DNA of 64,000 bases. Source: Mycosphaerelloides madeirae. Lineage: Eukaryota > Ascomycota > Dothideomycetes > Mycosphaerellales > Mycosphaerellaceae. Shown here piece after piece: positions 1 to 11,621 of the stretch (positions are counted from its first letter, which is position 1; the number at the start of each line of letters is the position of its first letter). Location of the stretch: assembly GCA_002785995.1 (NCBI GenBank), contig NHNV01000004.1:496001-560000 (forward strand), written 5' to 3'. The notes beneath the pieces were generated by a model. It made no database searches and was not told the DNA's origin. It saw only the letters and a list, made by a program, of their open reading frames with translations. A program made the position numbers and the translations under genes.

Positions 1-3000
1 TGACGTGCCAGTGCCCAATCGGAGCCGGCTGGCCGTTCTTGTAGCACAGATAGAAGTAGCCTGGGTGGTCTGGGTTCAGGCAGAAAGCGTACATGGATCG
101 CTTGGGGTTCGCCTCGGTGTAGGTTGTGAGCCATTGTTCTGGAGAGGTCAATTCAGTTATGTTTGTATGAATAGTAGTTAGGAGAAAGCTTACCTGTCTG
201 TTGTTTGCTGCCGCTCTGGTAACGGTCGTCGATGGTCATCTCGTTGACCTTCTTGGCCATGGCATGCACGTGCAGAACAATGAGTTCGTCGAGATCGCTG
301 TAGTTGTACGACGGCTTGATCTTGAGCGTCCTGCCCACGCTGAACTCGTTTTCCTTGTCGAGCTCCAAAACGTCAATGTGCTGATACACATCGTCTGCGA
401 TCTTCCAGGTGACGGCGAGATGATCAGGTCCCATCGAGGAAGGCCGAATAATACAATCGCCTCGGCTCTGGTTCCTCAGCGCTTCGATGGCCTGCGTGGA
501 GTTGAAGTTTCTGAAAAGAGAGTGCTTGATGACTCTCTGCTGGCGTCCGCCCTTGCTCTCGATGGCTTTCTTGGCCGCCTTCTTGTCGCGGGCTTCTTGG
601 TCCTCGTCCCACTCATCCATGCCGTGGTCAAAGTTGTTGCGCAATGGGTTTCGAAGCTCCGATTCACGAAGCGTCAGTTGAGCAGTCAGCTTCCTCCGAT
701 CAACGAAAGTCACTTTGGCCTGCAGTACTGTAAACGTTGGCCACATGCTTCGAGGTTCGATCTGGTTCTTGACCATGTCTTCGGGGAACTCCATCTCGGA
801 GATGCCACCTTCAATACCGCTATCCAGCTTAACCTCGATGTGGTCTGGGAATGTCTTCTTGACTGAGACAGGTACTATCATGCCTTCTCGCAGAGACTCT
901 TTCGTCTCGCCAGTCAGCTGAGTGAAGAGTTCGTCCGTAGTCAGCTGAGCAAAGTTGCGACGAAGCTCCTCGTACGGGTTCTGCAGCTCTGCACGGATAG
1001 TCTCGAGGGTGGCTCGCTTCTTCTGGTGGAACTGATTTTCGAGTTGCTCCGCATACTGTTCGAGAACCAGGTCGTTTACGTGATCCAGCTTCTTATCCTT
1101 GAAGAGTTTTCGGACGACAGCAAATTCGCCGTGATCCTCCTGCTCAGCTTTGATGTCTTCCTCGTCAAGCTCCAGAGCATCAGCTGCCATCTTTCGAGCG
1201 ATGTCGTAGTCCTCGGGATGTATTCTGGTGCTGTCAAGGTAGTCCATCAGCGGTTCCGAATCGTCCCAGTTTAGAAACAAGAAACTTGCAGCGTTGCTGA
1301 AGACCTTTGGTCCGGCGGCAGCGCGTCTGTCAAGGTCACCAACCAAGTCTGCTCGATTCAAGACCTCGCCGCCGAACGACGACCCGATCGTTTTGACAAT
1401 AGAGTCAGCTTTCCGCGGGCCAAGTCCAGCGACGTAAGGGAGAAGGTTTGCGGTAAATGCATCATGCATGGCCTCGTTGAGATTCACGCCGACGAGATTG
1501 ACAATGTCCACCATGGCAGTCTCGAGGTACCGTCTCAATTTGTCCTCGGGTAGCAGTTGCTGATTGGGATCGAATGAGATGGAGATGATGTCTTTCTTGA
1601 GCGCGGCATATTCCTTGAGAGGGTTCTGCATGTAATGTGCGAGTGCGATGCAGTATCGCGTGAGAGGCGGGACACTCGGATGGTCTATTTGCGCTCGCTC
1701 GGAATTGTAGTATAGGCGGGCGACTTCGTCTTGGGGAATGACCACTTCCAGGAGATCGCTGACTTCTTTCTCTTCATCGAGCTCCTCGGGATCCATGTAG
1801 GGGGTGCATCGCAGATCTTTCTTCTCGACGATGTCTTGTATGTCCTTGTATAGGCGACGGGTTTCGACAGTCCAGCCAGACACTGCGATGACATCTGGCT
1901 TGCGGCGTTCCACCAATTCTACGAGAGCTTCAACGTCTTTGCCGTCTTGGGGAAACCGATCATTGCCGAGTCTGAGGTCAATGTACTTGCCGCTCTCCAT
2001 TACACGGCCGCTGTCGTCGACCCATGCCCAGCAGATAGCGTCACCACGATTGCCAGCACCATGAGACAAAGCCAAGACACGCGGTGCAGTGCCAAGCTCC
2101 ATGCCCTTTGGTTTGTATGGTGCCTGATCAAGCTTCTGGGTGTAGGCGTCTCGACAATATCCACCGATTTTGTTCTCGCATTCGTTTTTCAGGTTGTCCT
2201 TGACACCCTTCGCGATGATTCGGTGCATCTTGATGAGCGCGGTCTCCAGGACCTCCCGTCTCAGTACATTCCAGGCGTCAGCAACCTCAGAAAAGTTGTC
2301 AGACTCAATGGCTCGCTGCAAGTCCTCTTTGATCTTGCGCTCCTTTTGAAGCTTCACGCGAACCTCGACCAATCCGTCCGCTTCCGCTTTGAGCATGCGC
2401 AGAAAAAGTTCCGGCTTTTCCACCAGAAAGTATCGCACTTCTTGATTGCGCAGATACTTGAATTCGTAGTAAGGGTGATCTTCTTGAATCTGCTTTAAGC
2501 CCTTCTCCGTGCGGTAGCAATCGAAGACCAGGTTCTGGTAGTAGATCTTGCGCATGTGTCCCCGCATTCTTGGACTCATAACGATCTCTTCAACGAACAT
2601 TGCTTTGGCAGCGTTCAAAACGTCGGTCCCGGTTCTGAGATCAGGCTCGCGAGTCAACTCGTCGGCGAGATCCTCAGGCAGCTTATCCGGATCCTCAGTA
2701 TAGGTCCTTGCGCCCACTTTCTCTGCGTTTTGCGCAATGGCATCGGCGGTGATACCGAATGCGCGGACCAGGTGGTAGGCCGGTCCCGAGCGCACCTTGT
2801 CCCAAACACTGCGATTTCCACGGGCACGCTTCTGAGTTCCATTGGCTTCAGCCTCTGCGATACTGAGATCCTTCAACTGAAGCGAGTATTGGAAGTTCAA
2901 GTATTCTTGCAGATCCTGGAGATCATCGAGCTGTGCTGCGAGCGGAATGAGATCGTCAAAGACCGTGTTGTTGAAATCCGACTCGATTTCTTGCAGGAGC

Positions 3001-4226
3001 TCGACGTTCTTTTGGATTGCCTCTCGCCGCTCAGCAAAGGCACGATACTTTAAGTCCTGCTCGAACACTTCCCAGAGATCCGTCTGAGTAAGAAGCTTCT
3101 CGGCTTTGATAGTGAACTCGGGTCCATTTGGGTCGTTGTTGGGCACTTGCTCAGAATGGATGAGGTAGTCTTTGCGGTTTTGGAAGATGAACGAAGGCTC
3201 GAAGTCGTCCTCGTTCATGAGCTTCAAGACTGTTCGGACAGCTGCTTCGAACGGCGCGCGAAGTCTGGCTTCCATGCGCTTTCGCGGGAACAGTATACTG
3301 GTGATCCAGGTTGCTTCCTCGGCCACGCGCGCAACCATTTGCTCTTCGGTGTAGTCACTCAGGTCCTTGTATGCTTGGCGTGCAAGCTGGAAGCGCTCGG
3401 GCACATCTGCAACACGGATCGCGTGGTCCCTGTCTGTGAGCATGCGCTCTTCCAATTGCGATGGTTCGAACACGTCCTTGAGCTCCAGAGGTTTGTCCGG
3501 GTCGATCTGCTCTTCTTGATGCGTGGCTTCTGCCTCAAGCGCCCAGGTGTACTCTTCTCCAACGCCAAAGGCGCCTTCCATGTCTTCCATCTCCGCCTCT
3601 CCCAACCCAGAATCCTTGAGGTTCTGCAGATCGGCGATTCCGTGTTTTCGAGGCGCGCGCACGCCCAGATCCTCGTCCAAACCATCGCCCTCCTCGTCGG
3701 GGAACTCGTCCTGCTCGATGAAGCCATCCATTTCATCATCATACCCAAAAGCACTGCGGCGACCAAGACCGGTAGGTTCTGCTTCTTCCTCGTCATCTGA
3801 GAAGATGTCTGCTACGCCTCTAGTCTCACTCGTGGAGCGCTCGTCCCGGTGGCCACGCTTGAGGCGCTTGAACTTGCTCTGCTCCGGTTGACGGCGCTCG
3901 TCAGGCATGACACCAATCAGATCCAGATCTTCATCGTCGAGCTGTTCGTCCTCAACTCGATCGCGCCTCCGCTTCTTCTTGTCGCGCCGCTTCTCAGCCT
4001 GCGTCTCTACATCATCATCGTCCTCATCCACGATGAAGCCGTCGCGAATCTTCTGCGCTTCCTCTTCATCGTCGTCTTCTTCCTCCTCACTGGAATCATC
4101 CATGTGGTCGCCATTCGACTTGAACTTTCTCTTGGAAGCTATGGGCTCGCCCGTCTCCTCATCGAAATCTTCATCTTCCTCATCACTGCCAACTGCAGCG
4201 CGGTCGTCGAAGAAGCTTTCGGCCAT
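1..4226 (-). CDS. SPT6: Transcription elongation factor SPT6 (3' end outside window)
   Basis: Histone chaperone and elongation factor that travels with RNA polymerase II in the nucleus. The ATG is at 4226. The first ~190 residues are very acidic (runs of D/E with basic nuclear-localisation-like patches), as in Spt6. The central part has the YqgF-like and helix-hairpin-helix core (LPYVAGLGPRKAD). An S1 RNA-binding domain lies at about residues 1111-1190 and an SH2 domain begins near 1235, with the phosphate-binding arginine in CIIRPSS. The main exon covers 4226-194. I read a 55-bp intron at 139-193 (donor GTAAGC, acceptor CTCCAG), after which the frame continues as EQWLTTYTEANPKRS and more SH2-type sequence to position 1, so the last part lies beyond the left edge. 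About 1,400 residues are visible, normal for the family. Family assignment is secure; only the extreme C-terminus is missing. Confidence 0.96.
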
Positions 4227-5451
4227 GAGGGCGTTTGCTAGCGAGGAGGAAAGAAAGGTGTGTGGAGGTTGGGCGCAAGGTCGAGGATGGCGGCTTCTAT
4301 AGCAAGGGTCAACCAGGCAGCAGGACGTTCAGATTATGTCAGCTGCCGCCGTAGATGAATGCGAGATGGAGGGCGGTGGAGGTGTCGCAGTTGTCGTGTG
4401 TGTTCGCGTGAAGACGTTACTGTATGCGGATTTCCATGCACGGATCGAGCAGCCCATGAAAGAGGGCGGTCAATCTTCGATGAGCATTTGAATGGCGTCA
4501 CGTGCCCGGGGCGTTCACCTCAAGTAATGGTCACCAGTTTCTTCTCCGCCATCGTAACGTTCCCCTACAACCCTCTACGCCCTTTCATATGCGCTGAGAG
4601 TCTGCCGGGCTGTGTCGCGTCTGACCTTGACGATGCAAGATTGCTGCAGCACTCCTGTGTATTGCAGCGAGAGCAACGAGACTGACTCTCTTTGTCCAAT
4701 CCGCTTCGGTGGCGCTTGTGTCTAATACGCTCTGCCCGGCAGCATGCGACTCGGGGAGAGTTCAGCGCAATAAAGCATGTTTACCAGGGAGAGTAATGGG
4801 AGATATGGCGTGTCTGGGCGTATCTGATGAAGGAAACGGGCTGTTGCGCACCCCTGGCGTGCCTGGTCAACAGTTGTCTATTATCGTGGTGGTGATTACT
4901 GCATTCTGTACGGTTGTCGTACACTATTGGAACGTTAGTGCAGCAGGCAAGACAAGTCTTCCGGTTCGGGCGAGACAGCAGCTCTGGTACGCCCCACCGC
5001 GGTGAAGGATAAGAACCTGCTTTGCGGCCATCGATAAAGTGTTGGCCTTGAGGAAACGCTCTTCGTATTCTCCCAGTATTCTCCTCCGCCTACCTACCTC
5101 GCTCCTATCTCAAGCAGCAGTAATCGGCCGCCGCCAGCGCGTACAAACCCAGGGAAGCGCCTTCGCCTATTAGATGCTCAACACCGATTCGCCGACTGTT
5201 CATTGCTGAAGCCGCCACGCAACCCACAAAGGCACACGCCCACTACCTCTCTATTGGGCACACATTACTCCCTCACCACGGCCACCCTGCCCGCTCTCCC
5301 GCCTGCCACTGTCGCTGTACTTTCCGCGCCACATATTCTATCTCAACAGCACATTCGTACCCACGCATCCATAACTCCTCGCCCTACGCCTACGCCTACA
5401 CCTCCCTGAACAGTCCGTAGCCGACCGAGGCCGTCGCCCCCACTGCCCAGC
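4227..5451. other. Divergent intergenic region SPT6 / MAPKK
   Basis: About 1.2 kb between two divergently transcribed genes, holding both promoters. The stretch just before the MAPKK ATG (about 5200-5450) is C-rich and pyrimidine-biased with CCTACGCCTACG-like runs, typical of fungal 5' leaders. No convincing coding sequence, tRNA or TATA box was found. Confidence 0.6.
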
Positions 5452-6871
5452 ATGAGCGCAGATCAGTTCAAAGCCCGCACCATGAAGCGGAAGAACGTCA
5501 AGGGCCTGGCTCTCAGCGCTCCTGCCAAACCAGCTGTCCCTTCCGACGAAGATGCCCAGATCCCCGGTGCGCTAGGCAATGACGGACGAAGAAACGACAC
5601 TCTGGAAATCGGCGTCGAGTTCAGACCAGACTGGCGGAGCGAGGACCTGGAGGTCGTGAAAGAGCTAGGTTCTGGCAATGGCGGCACCGTCAGCAAGGTA
5701 CGGCACAAGGACTACAACATCGTCATGGCCCGCAAGATCATACACGTCGAAGCCAAAAAGGAGGTGCGGAAGCGGATCGTGAGGGAGCTGCAGATCATGC
5801 ACGAGTGCAACTCGCCATACATCGTCTCCTTCTACGGCGCCTTCATGAACGAGGCCAACGACGTGGCCGTGTGCATGGAATATATGGACTGCGGGTATGT
5901 TAATTTCTCCATCGTCTAATGGCTTGTCAGCCACTGACCCCAGCCCATGTAGGTCGCTTGACAGCATATCCAAGCACTTTGGGCCCGTTCGCGTCGATGT
6001 GCTGGGAAAGATCGCGGAAGCCGTGTTGGGAGGCCTCAAATATCTGTATCTGGCTCACCGCATCATGCACAGAGACATCAAGCCGTCGAACGTGCTTGTG
6101 AACAGCAGAGGACAGATCAAGCTGTGCGACTTTGGCGTCTCTTCAGAGCTGGACAACAGTGTTGCGGACACCTTTGTGGGAACCGGCACTTACATGGCTC
6201 CGGAGCGGATACAGGGCAGCCCTTACACCGTGAAGAGTGATGTGTGGAGTGTGGGCCTCACATTGATGGAGCTGGCTATTGGCAAGTTCCCCTTCATAAT
6301 TGATAACGAAGACGGAGACGAGGACGCGGCTGGGCCGCAGGGAATTCTCGACCTGCTACAACAAATCGTCTTGGAACCGGCGCCCAAGCTCCCGAAGAGT
6401 GATGCATTCCCGCAGATACTGGAGGACGTCATCGCCAAATGCATGATGAAGAACCCAGCCGAGCGACCTACACCGCAAGAACTTTACGACAACGATCCGT
6501 TCCTCCAGGCTGCCAAACGCACACCAGTGGACCTCGAGGCGTGGGCTGTGTCTATGATGGAGAAGCACAACAGGAAGAGCCACTTGGCACCACAGCTTTC
6601 GCCAGCTACCCGCGCAATGCTGCGAGGTGAGGATACACCGATCCAAACTCCCAGTGTCAGTACCGCTGAGCAGACACCCACCTCCGCGCGGTCTGGAGAG
6701 ATCCCGATATCTTCTATGTCCTCCCTTGGTTCTGCACGCCCCTTCCCTCTCCGGACAAGCAGCGCAACCAATGTGCAACCACAGATGAGTTTGCCTATAA
6801 GGCAGCCACTTGGCTCGTCGCGCAGACCGGAGACCTCTGGGACGGACCGCCGGCCTGGCTACGTGCAGTGA
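5452..6871 (+). CDS. STE7: MAP kinase kinase, Ste7/Fuz7/Mst7 type
   Basis: Dual-specificity MAPKK of the pheromone/filamentation (Fus3/Kss1-type) cascade, which phosphorylates the T-E-Y loop of its MAPK in the cytoplasm. Two exons, 5452-5894 and 5953-6871, with a 58-bp intron (GTATGT..GTAG) joining as YMDCG|SLDS, give 453 residues. Visible are an N-terminal MAPK docking site (KRKNVKGLAL, residues 12-21), the glycine loop GSGNGGTV, catalytic lysine in MARKII, HRDIKPSN with D189, DFG at 207-209, the activation-loop phosphosites S217 and T221 (SVADT), and APERI. The SxxxT spacing and the near-standard core sequence distinguish it from Pbs2- and Mkk1-type kinases. The C-terminal tail of about 100 residues is Ser/Pro-rich. 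Family secure; placing it in the Ste7 class rests on overall similarity to Mst7/Fuz7. Confidence 0.94.
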
Positions 6872-7203
6872 AGCTGTCGCCGGAGGATGGCATGGTCACA
6901 CATGCACGAGAGCGTGGCAATTGTTTCCTCGCATACCCCACTTTCCGCCCTGCCAACACAATCATCGCACGAAATCGTCAGCCCAAGGGAAAACTCCGAG
7001 CCCGCATCAATTTCTCCGAGACAGAACTCCAATAAAATCACTCACACCATTCTGGAGTATGTATCAGCTGCAGCGCTGAGTATCGACGTGGCCTGCGGTC
7101 ACCAGAGGACACGAACACAGACCTCCTTTGTATGATGTTGTGCGTACCAGAGTCTCGAATGGAACTTCCGCAGCCATTCGATGTCCTTCGTCTTGTTGCT
7201 ATG

Positions 7204-7267
7204 AGCCGCGCGACCATGCAGAACCGCGCGACCATGCAGAGCCGCGCGACCATGCAGAGCCGCGCGA
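7204..7267. repeat. 18-bp tandem repeat, about 3.5 copies
   Basis: The unit AGCCGCGCGACCATGCAG is repeated head to tail at 7204, 7222 and 7240, with a partial fourth copy from 7258. The second copy differs by one base (AACC for AGCC). Because 18 is a multiple of three, the plus strand reads as repeated EPRDHA and the minus strand as a Cys-Met-Val-Ala-Arg-Leu type repeat, but neither lies in a believable gene. Confidence 0.9.
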
Positions 7268-9364
7268 TGCGCTTGATTGCCACATGCAAGCCAGCATGAT
7301 CACGCAAGGACGCAAGCTGGAATATATTGGATCTACCGAGTTCTGGTGACCGCTTCTCTTGTTTGCCCAAGGGATACGCCGACCCCATGCCTTCACGTGC
7401 AAAAAACGCCGCCCGATTTTGTGGACAAGGTGGAGACCGACCCCGCCATCGAGCAGCCGGGACGACACAAACATGATCTCGCGCTTTCTCAATTTTCTCT
7501 CGCTCTCCGCCACTGTTCGCGCATGTCGACCAAGGCGCGTCAGCATGTCAGCCGCGGCGTAAACACTAGGATACAGGGATCTGGCAATATGGTTCCTCGG
7601 TTACAGGCCTCCTGGAGAGAGGAGCCCAATGCGGAGGTGATGATGATCGAAGGAAGAAGACGATAGATGGCTTGTGCATTAGTAGAGGAAGAATCAAGAA
7701 TCATATGGTGAAGTGGCAAGGGTCATAGCCCTGGAGAAAGGTGATACAATTTATATGTTATGCACGGCGCCTGCATGCATTGCCAGTCGGCGTCTCCCAA
7801 GCCGCGTCTTGTTGCTCACCTTCGCTTCTTCTGACGCTCGTGACAGGTTTCAGCAGCAGTGAGCACTGTATGGAAGTACCGAGTACATGGCCAAGGTACT
7901 CGTTGCAACACTCTTGGTGGATGGATGCGGTCTCAGATATTCCGAGGACCAAGTACACAATCAAGCTCGTCGGCGTTCTTGCCCAGAACGATAGACTTCG
8001 ACCGATGGAAGATCTTCATGGAACCTTCAAGCGGAGCACATCAGCACATGACAACGACAATCTTCTTGCCCGGACAATCCGGTTGTTCTGCAACATCCAG
8101 AGAGGTTTGCTGGAGCCTCCCCCAGTATAGGATCCCCCCAATATCCGACTGTAGTGCCCGCCAAGCTTGTGTGGGCAGGTCGCTAATTGGGTCCAGCTAA
8201 ACAGTCATGGGAACTTCGCTTCTCGACTTCAGGCGGATCTTCGCTGCAGCTAGTCCGACTACTGCTGCTCTTCGACCTACACACTGCTACTCTGCTGCTG
8301 CTACTGCTGCTACCAGACGACGATAGACGATGGATGGCGGCAGGCCAAGCTTCTCCTTGCGCCCCCTTTATGTGTTTTTGACGTGGCTGCTGACGTAGCG
8401 AGAGACCAATCGCCGGACCTTCATAGTACACCTTTTGTTGTCTCTCGCACGACGCAAGGGAGATGCTGTACTCGACGGATGGTGTGTGCTCGGCCATATG
8501 CCTGACCGAACTAATAGGAGCTGTGCCTGGAGTACAGCACGAAAGGGCAGAGGAAAACTCTCCTCACAATGGGACGGTCATGTTGTGAGATAATCCTTCC
8601 GGTCTGGGATTGGTCCTTGACGAGGCAGGTCCGGCTCCACGTACACACCTTTTCCGTGAGCTTGCAACAATGAGGCCTCTTTACTGGTCCTGGGAGGTCG
8701 CAGTGATGATGGAATCGGACAGCTTTTGTTCTGAATGGCCCCGGCAATTGGCCCCTTCTGGCGATGCGGCCGTCTTACGTCCACAAGGCATGGCATCCGT
8801 GTGCCATCATACCTCGCATCCCAATTGCTGGTAATTTCTCGCGTGCCTTGTGCGCGACAAAGGTCTTCGGACGATGGGGAGTTGGCGACATAAGTGGTCG
8901 AGGCCGAGACAGGGGCCGAGACTACGTATGCGCCCAACTTATGTTTGAGAAGCCGACACAGACCAGTCTCCTGGCACACCCAACAAGCACTCAAACACGA
9001 GGGTTGCGGCGGCCTGCTTTGTCTTTGCCCAAGCCACCGAGTCACATCTTGTTTCGCAAACCACTACTGCGCAAAGACTGAGGGATCGACAGGTGTGCAT
9101 TTCATCGGTCGGGTGGTTGCTGCCGCGCAACGGAGGAACGATGACACCCCCGCAGGCACAGGATGGCTGGTGCTCCCGAAGTGAATGGTAATGTGTCGGC
9201 TCCCTCGGCTCTGCCATGTGCACAAGCTGCAGTATGCCGCGCTTCCTTCCTTTCCTTCGGCGTCATTGCCCTTTCTCACATACGTCTCGTGACGATTCTG
9301 ACGGCCCGGTGCCGCACTTGTCTGTTGATGGTAGTCAAGGCTGGTCTCGGATGAGTCGTTCGAC

Positions 9365-9370
9365 TATAAA
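9365..9370 (+). promoter_or_regulatory. TATA box candidate for the alpha-amylase gene
   Basis: TATAAA lies 201 bp upstream of the amylase ATG at 9571. Transcription starting 30-60 bp downstream would give a leader of roughly 140-170 nt, normal for a secreted fungal hydrolase gene. No other clear TATA element is nearer to the start codon. Confidence 0.5.
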
Positions 9371-9570
9371 GCCGCATGTGCGCGCATAGCTCCTGCTATT
9401 TCTTGCGCCAAGGACTCGACCAACACCATTGTTACAATCAATTCGCGAATACATCATCATTACATCTCACAACTGCAACACAGACACAAACCACTCGCGC
9501 GGACTACTCAAGCTACTAACTCACTGTCTCCTCAGACTTTCGGGCCCTCCCAGGGCACATGTGAATCAAC

Positions 9571-11223
9571 ATGCGCTCCCTCACTACCCTTGCTCTCTCC
9601 GGCCTGGCAATAGTTCGCATCGCCCACACAGCCTCCGCCGACGACTGGCGCTCACGAAGCATCTATCAGATCCTGACCGACCGCTTCGCCCTCCCAGATG
9701 GCTCCACGACCACAGCATGCGACGCTGGAGTTGGCATCTACTGTAATGGCACCTGGCAAGGCATCATCAACCAACTCGACTACGTCCAGGGCATGGGCTT
9801 CGACGCGATCTGGATATCACCTGTGACCCAACAACTCGAAGGCAACACCGCCGACGGCTCCGCATATCACGGATACTGGCAGACGAATATCAATGCTGTC
9901 AACTCTCACTTTGGCTCGGCGGATGACCTGAAGAATTTGGCTGCCGAGGTGCATTCGAGGGATATGGTGAGTTTGAGATGGTTGGGAAGTTTTGGAAGCA
10001 CTGGTTGATTGTTTTGTTTTAGTACTTCATGGTCGATCTGGTCACGAACCACTACGCGGCGATTGGCGCCCCTGCGGATATCGACTACTTCGAATTCACG
10101 CCTTTCAATGACGCGTCGTTCTTCCATGAGTACTGCGCGATCGACTACAACGATCTCACGAATACGGTATGTACTCATCAACTCCCCAAACAAAGCTTCT
10201 TTTCTCCAACACTAATACATGTAGACCAATATGGAACAATGTTGGGAAGGCGATACCACCGTCCCTCTCCCCGATCTCCGCACAGAAGACTCCGACATCT
10301 CTTCAGTCTGGGACTCCTGGGTCGCCGAATTCATTTCCAACTACAGTATCGACGGCCTCCGCATCGACTCCGTCCTCGAAGTTGATACAGCCTTCTGGTC
10401 CTCCTTCCAGAGCTCCGCAGGCGTCTACTCTCTCGGCGAAGCCAACGCCGGTGACGCCAGCCTCGTCTGCGGCTTTCAAAACTACGTCCCAGGTGTCTTC
10501 AACTACGCAATCTACTTCACCCTCGTTGACGCCTTCCAGGCCTCAGGCAGCATAGGCGACCTAGCCTCCATGATCACAACCGTACAGAGCGACTGTCCCG
10601 ATTTCTCCCTCCTAGGCACTTTTTCCGAAAACCACGACGTCCCTCGCTTCGCGTACCTCAACCCAGACATGGCCGCCGCCAAGAACGTTATAGCCTTCAC
10701 AATGCTGACCGACGGAATACCAGTCATCTACCAAGGCCAAGAACAACACTACAACGCCGAAGGCAGCTCCAATGGCAACGTCCCCTACAACCGCGAAGCA
10801 CTCTGGCTCTCAGGCTACGACACCACAACACCACTCTACACTCACATCACCAGCCTGAACGCCATCCGCAAACAAGTCATGTCCGACGACAGCACTTTCA
10901 CTACGACGCCCACGAGCGTCACGTACCAAGACTACACCAATATCGGATTGCAGAAGGGCAGTATAGTCATGGTCCTGACGAACGTCGGCTCTGCGGCTTC
11001 GAATTTCAGTATCACGGTCGATTCGAGCCTGTACAGCACTGCGATGACGGAACTGCTTACTTGCGATACCCTTACGACTTCGAGTAATGGGACACTTACG
11101 GCCCCGTTGACGTCGGGGTTGCCGGGGATTTACTATCCTACGTCGAGGATCGGGTCGTTGTGTGGTTCGAGTTCGAAGCGGAAGTTGGGGAGGTCGAGGC
11201 TTTTCAATCACCGCGTCGACTAA
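9571..11223 (+). CDS. Secreted alpha-amylase, GH13 (Taka-amylase type)
   Basis: Endo-acting alpha-1,4-glucan hydrolase secreted to degrade starch. Three exons (9571-9966, 10023-10166, 10225-11223), both introns phase 0, encode 512 residues. An N-terminal signal peptide of about 23 residues ends at TASA|DDW. The order matches Aspergillus Taka-amylase: SIYQILTDRFA, the region-I motif DLVTNH (137-142), nucleophile D228 in GLRIDS, acid/base E252 in LGEANAG, and transition-state stabiliser D318 in SENHDVPRF. There is no starch-binding domain; the C-terminus ends in a basic tail after a beta-sandwich-like domain. Odd feature: conserved region II reads GLRIDSVLEV where Taka-type enzymes have GLRIDTVKHV, so the Lys-His pair is replaced by Leu-Glu. 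A second, broken amylase lies at 53.2-54.7 kb. Confidence 0.93.
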
Positions 11224-11621
11224 GCCTTTGATCACTCTTGTACGCATTTCGAGCGCAGGATGGCCAACAACACATACGGGACTGGATTGGATTGGTTACA
11301 TAGCGTTCGAACGGGCTTTCTTGATGAGACACTCGAAAGGGATGGGATATGAGATATGAGGCTAGCACCTTGTATATTTGGCATTGCATGGGACGGACAT
11401 CAAAAGGGAGGACAGAACCGCCCGATGAAAAGGCATAGGATGCATACCCATGAGTGACGAAATACTTGGGATACCATTTTATTCCATTTGCTCGTTATTC
11501 TGTGAACCTGGCACAGTCGTTCTCTCAGTCGATCGTGATGCATAATCCATATGCCTTCACGACATTTGCCAAACACCACGACACCACGACACCACGCTCA
11601 AACCCATACAAACCCATTTCT
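11224..11621. other. Convergent 3' intergenic region
   Basis: 398 bp between the stops of the amylase (plus) and GCP3 (minus). It must hold both polyadenylation regions. It contains CACCACGACACCACGACACCACG, a short 9-bp tandem repeat near 11575-11600. No coding signal. Confidence 0.55.

Larger units (their letters stand above)
6872..9570. other. Long intergenic region, MAPKK 3' side and amylase promoter
   Basis: About 2.7 kb. Several open frames of 60-155 codons exist on both strands, but none resembles a known protein or shows a credible start with splice structure. It holds an 18-bp tandem repeat (7204-7267), a CTG/CTA-rich stretch near 8259-8315, and the amylase promoter at its right end. 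A GCGGGG on the minus strand at 9147-9152 fits the carbon-repressor CreA consensus SYGGRG, but such short sites occur often by chance. Confidence 0.5.

Noticed and set aside
201..866. Plus-strand open frame of 221 codons inside SPT6
   Set aside because: It lies fully antisense to conserved SPT6 coding sequence (S1 and SH2 domains) and its translation has no recognisable motif, so it is a shadow frame.
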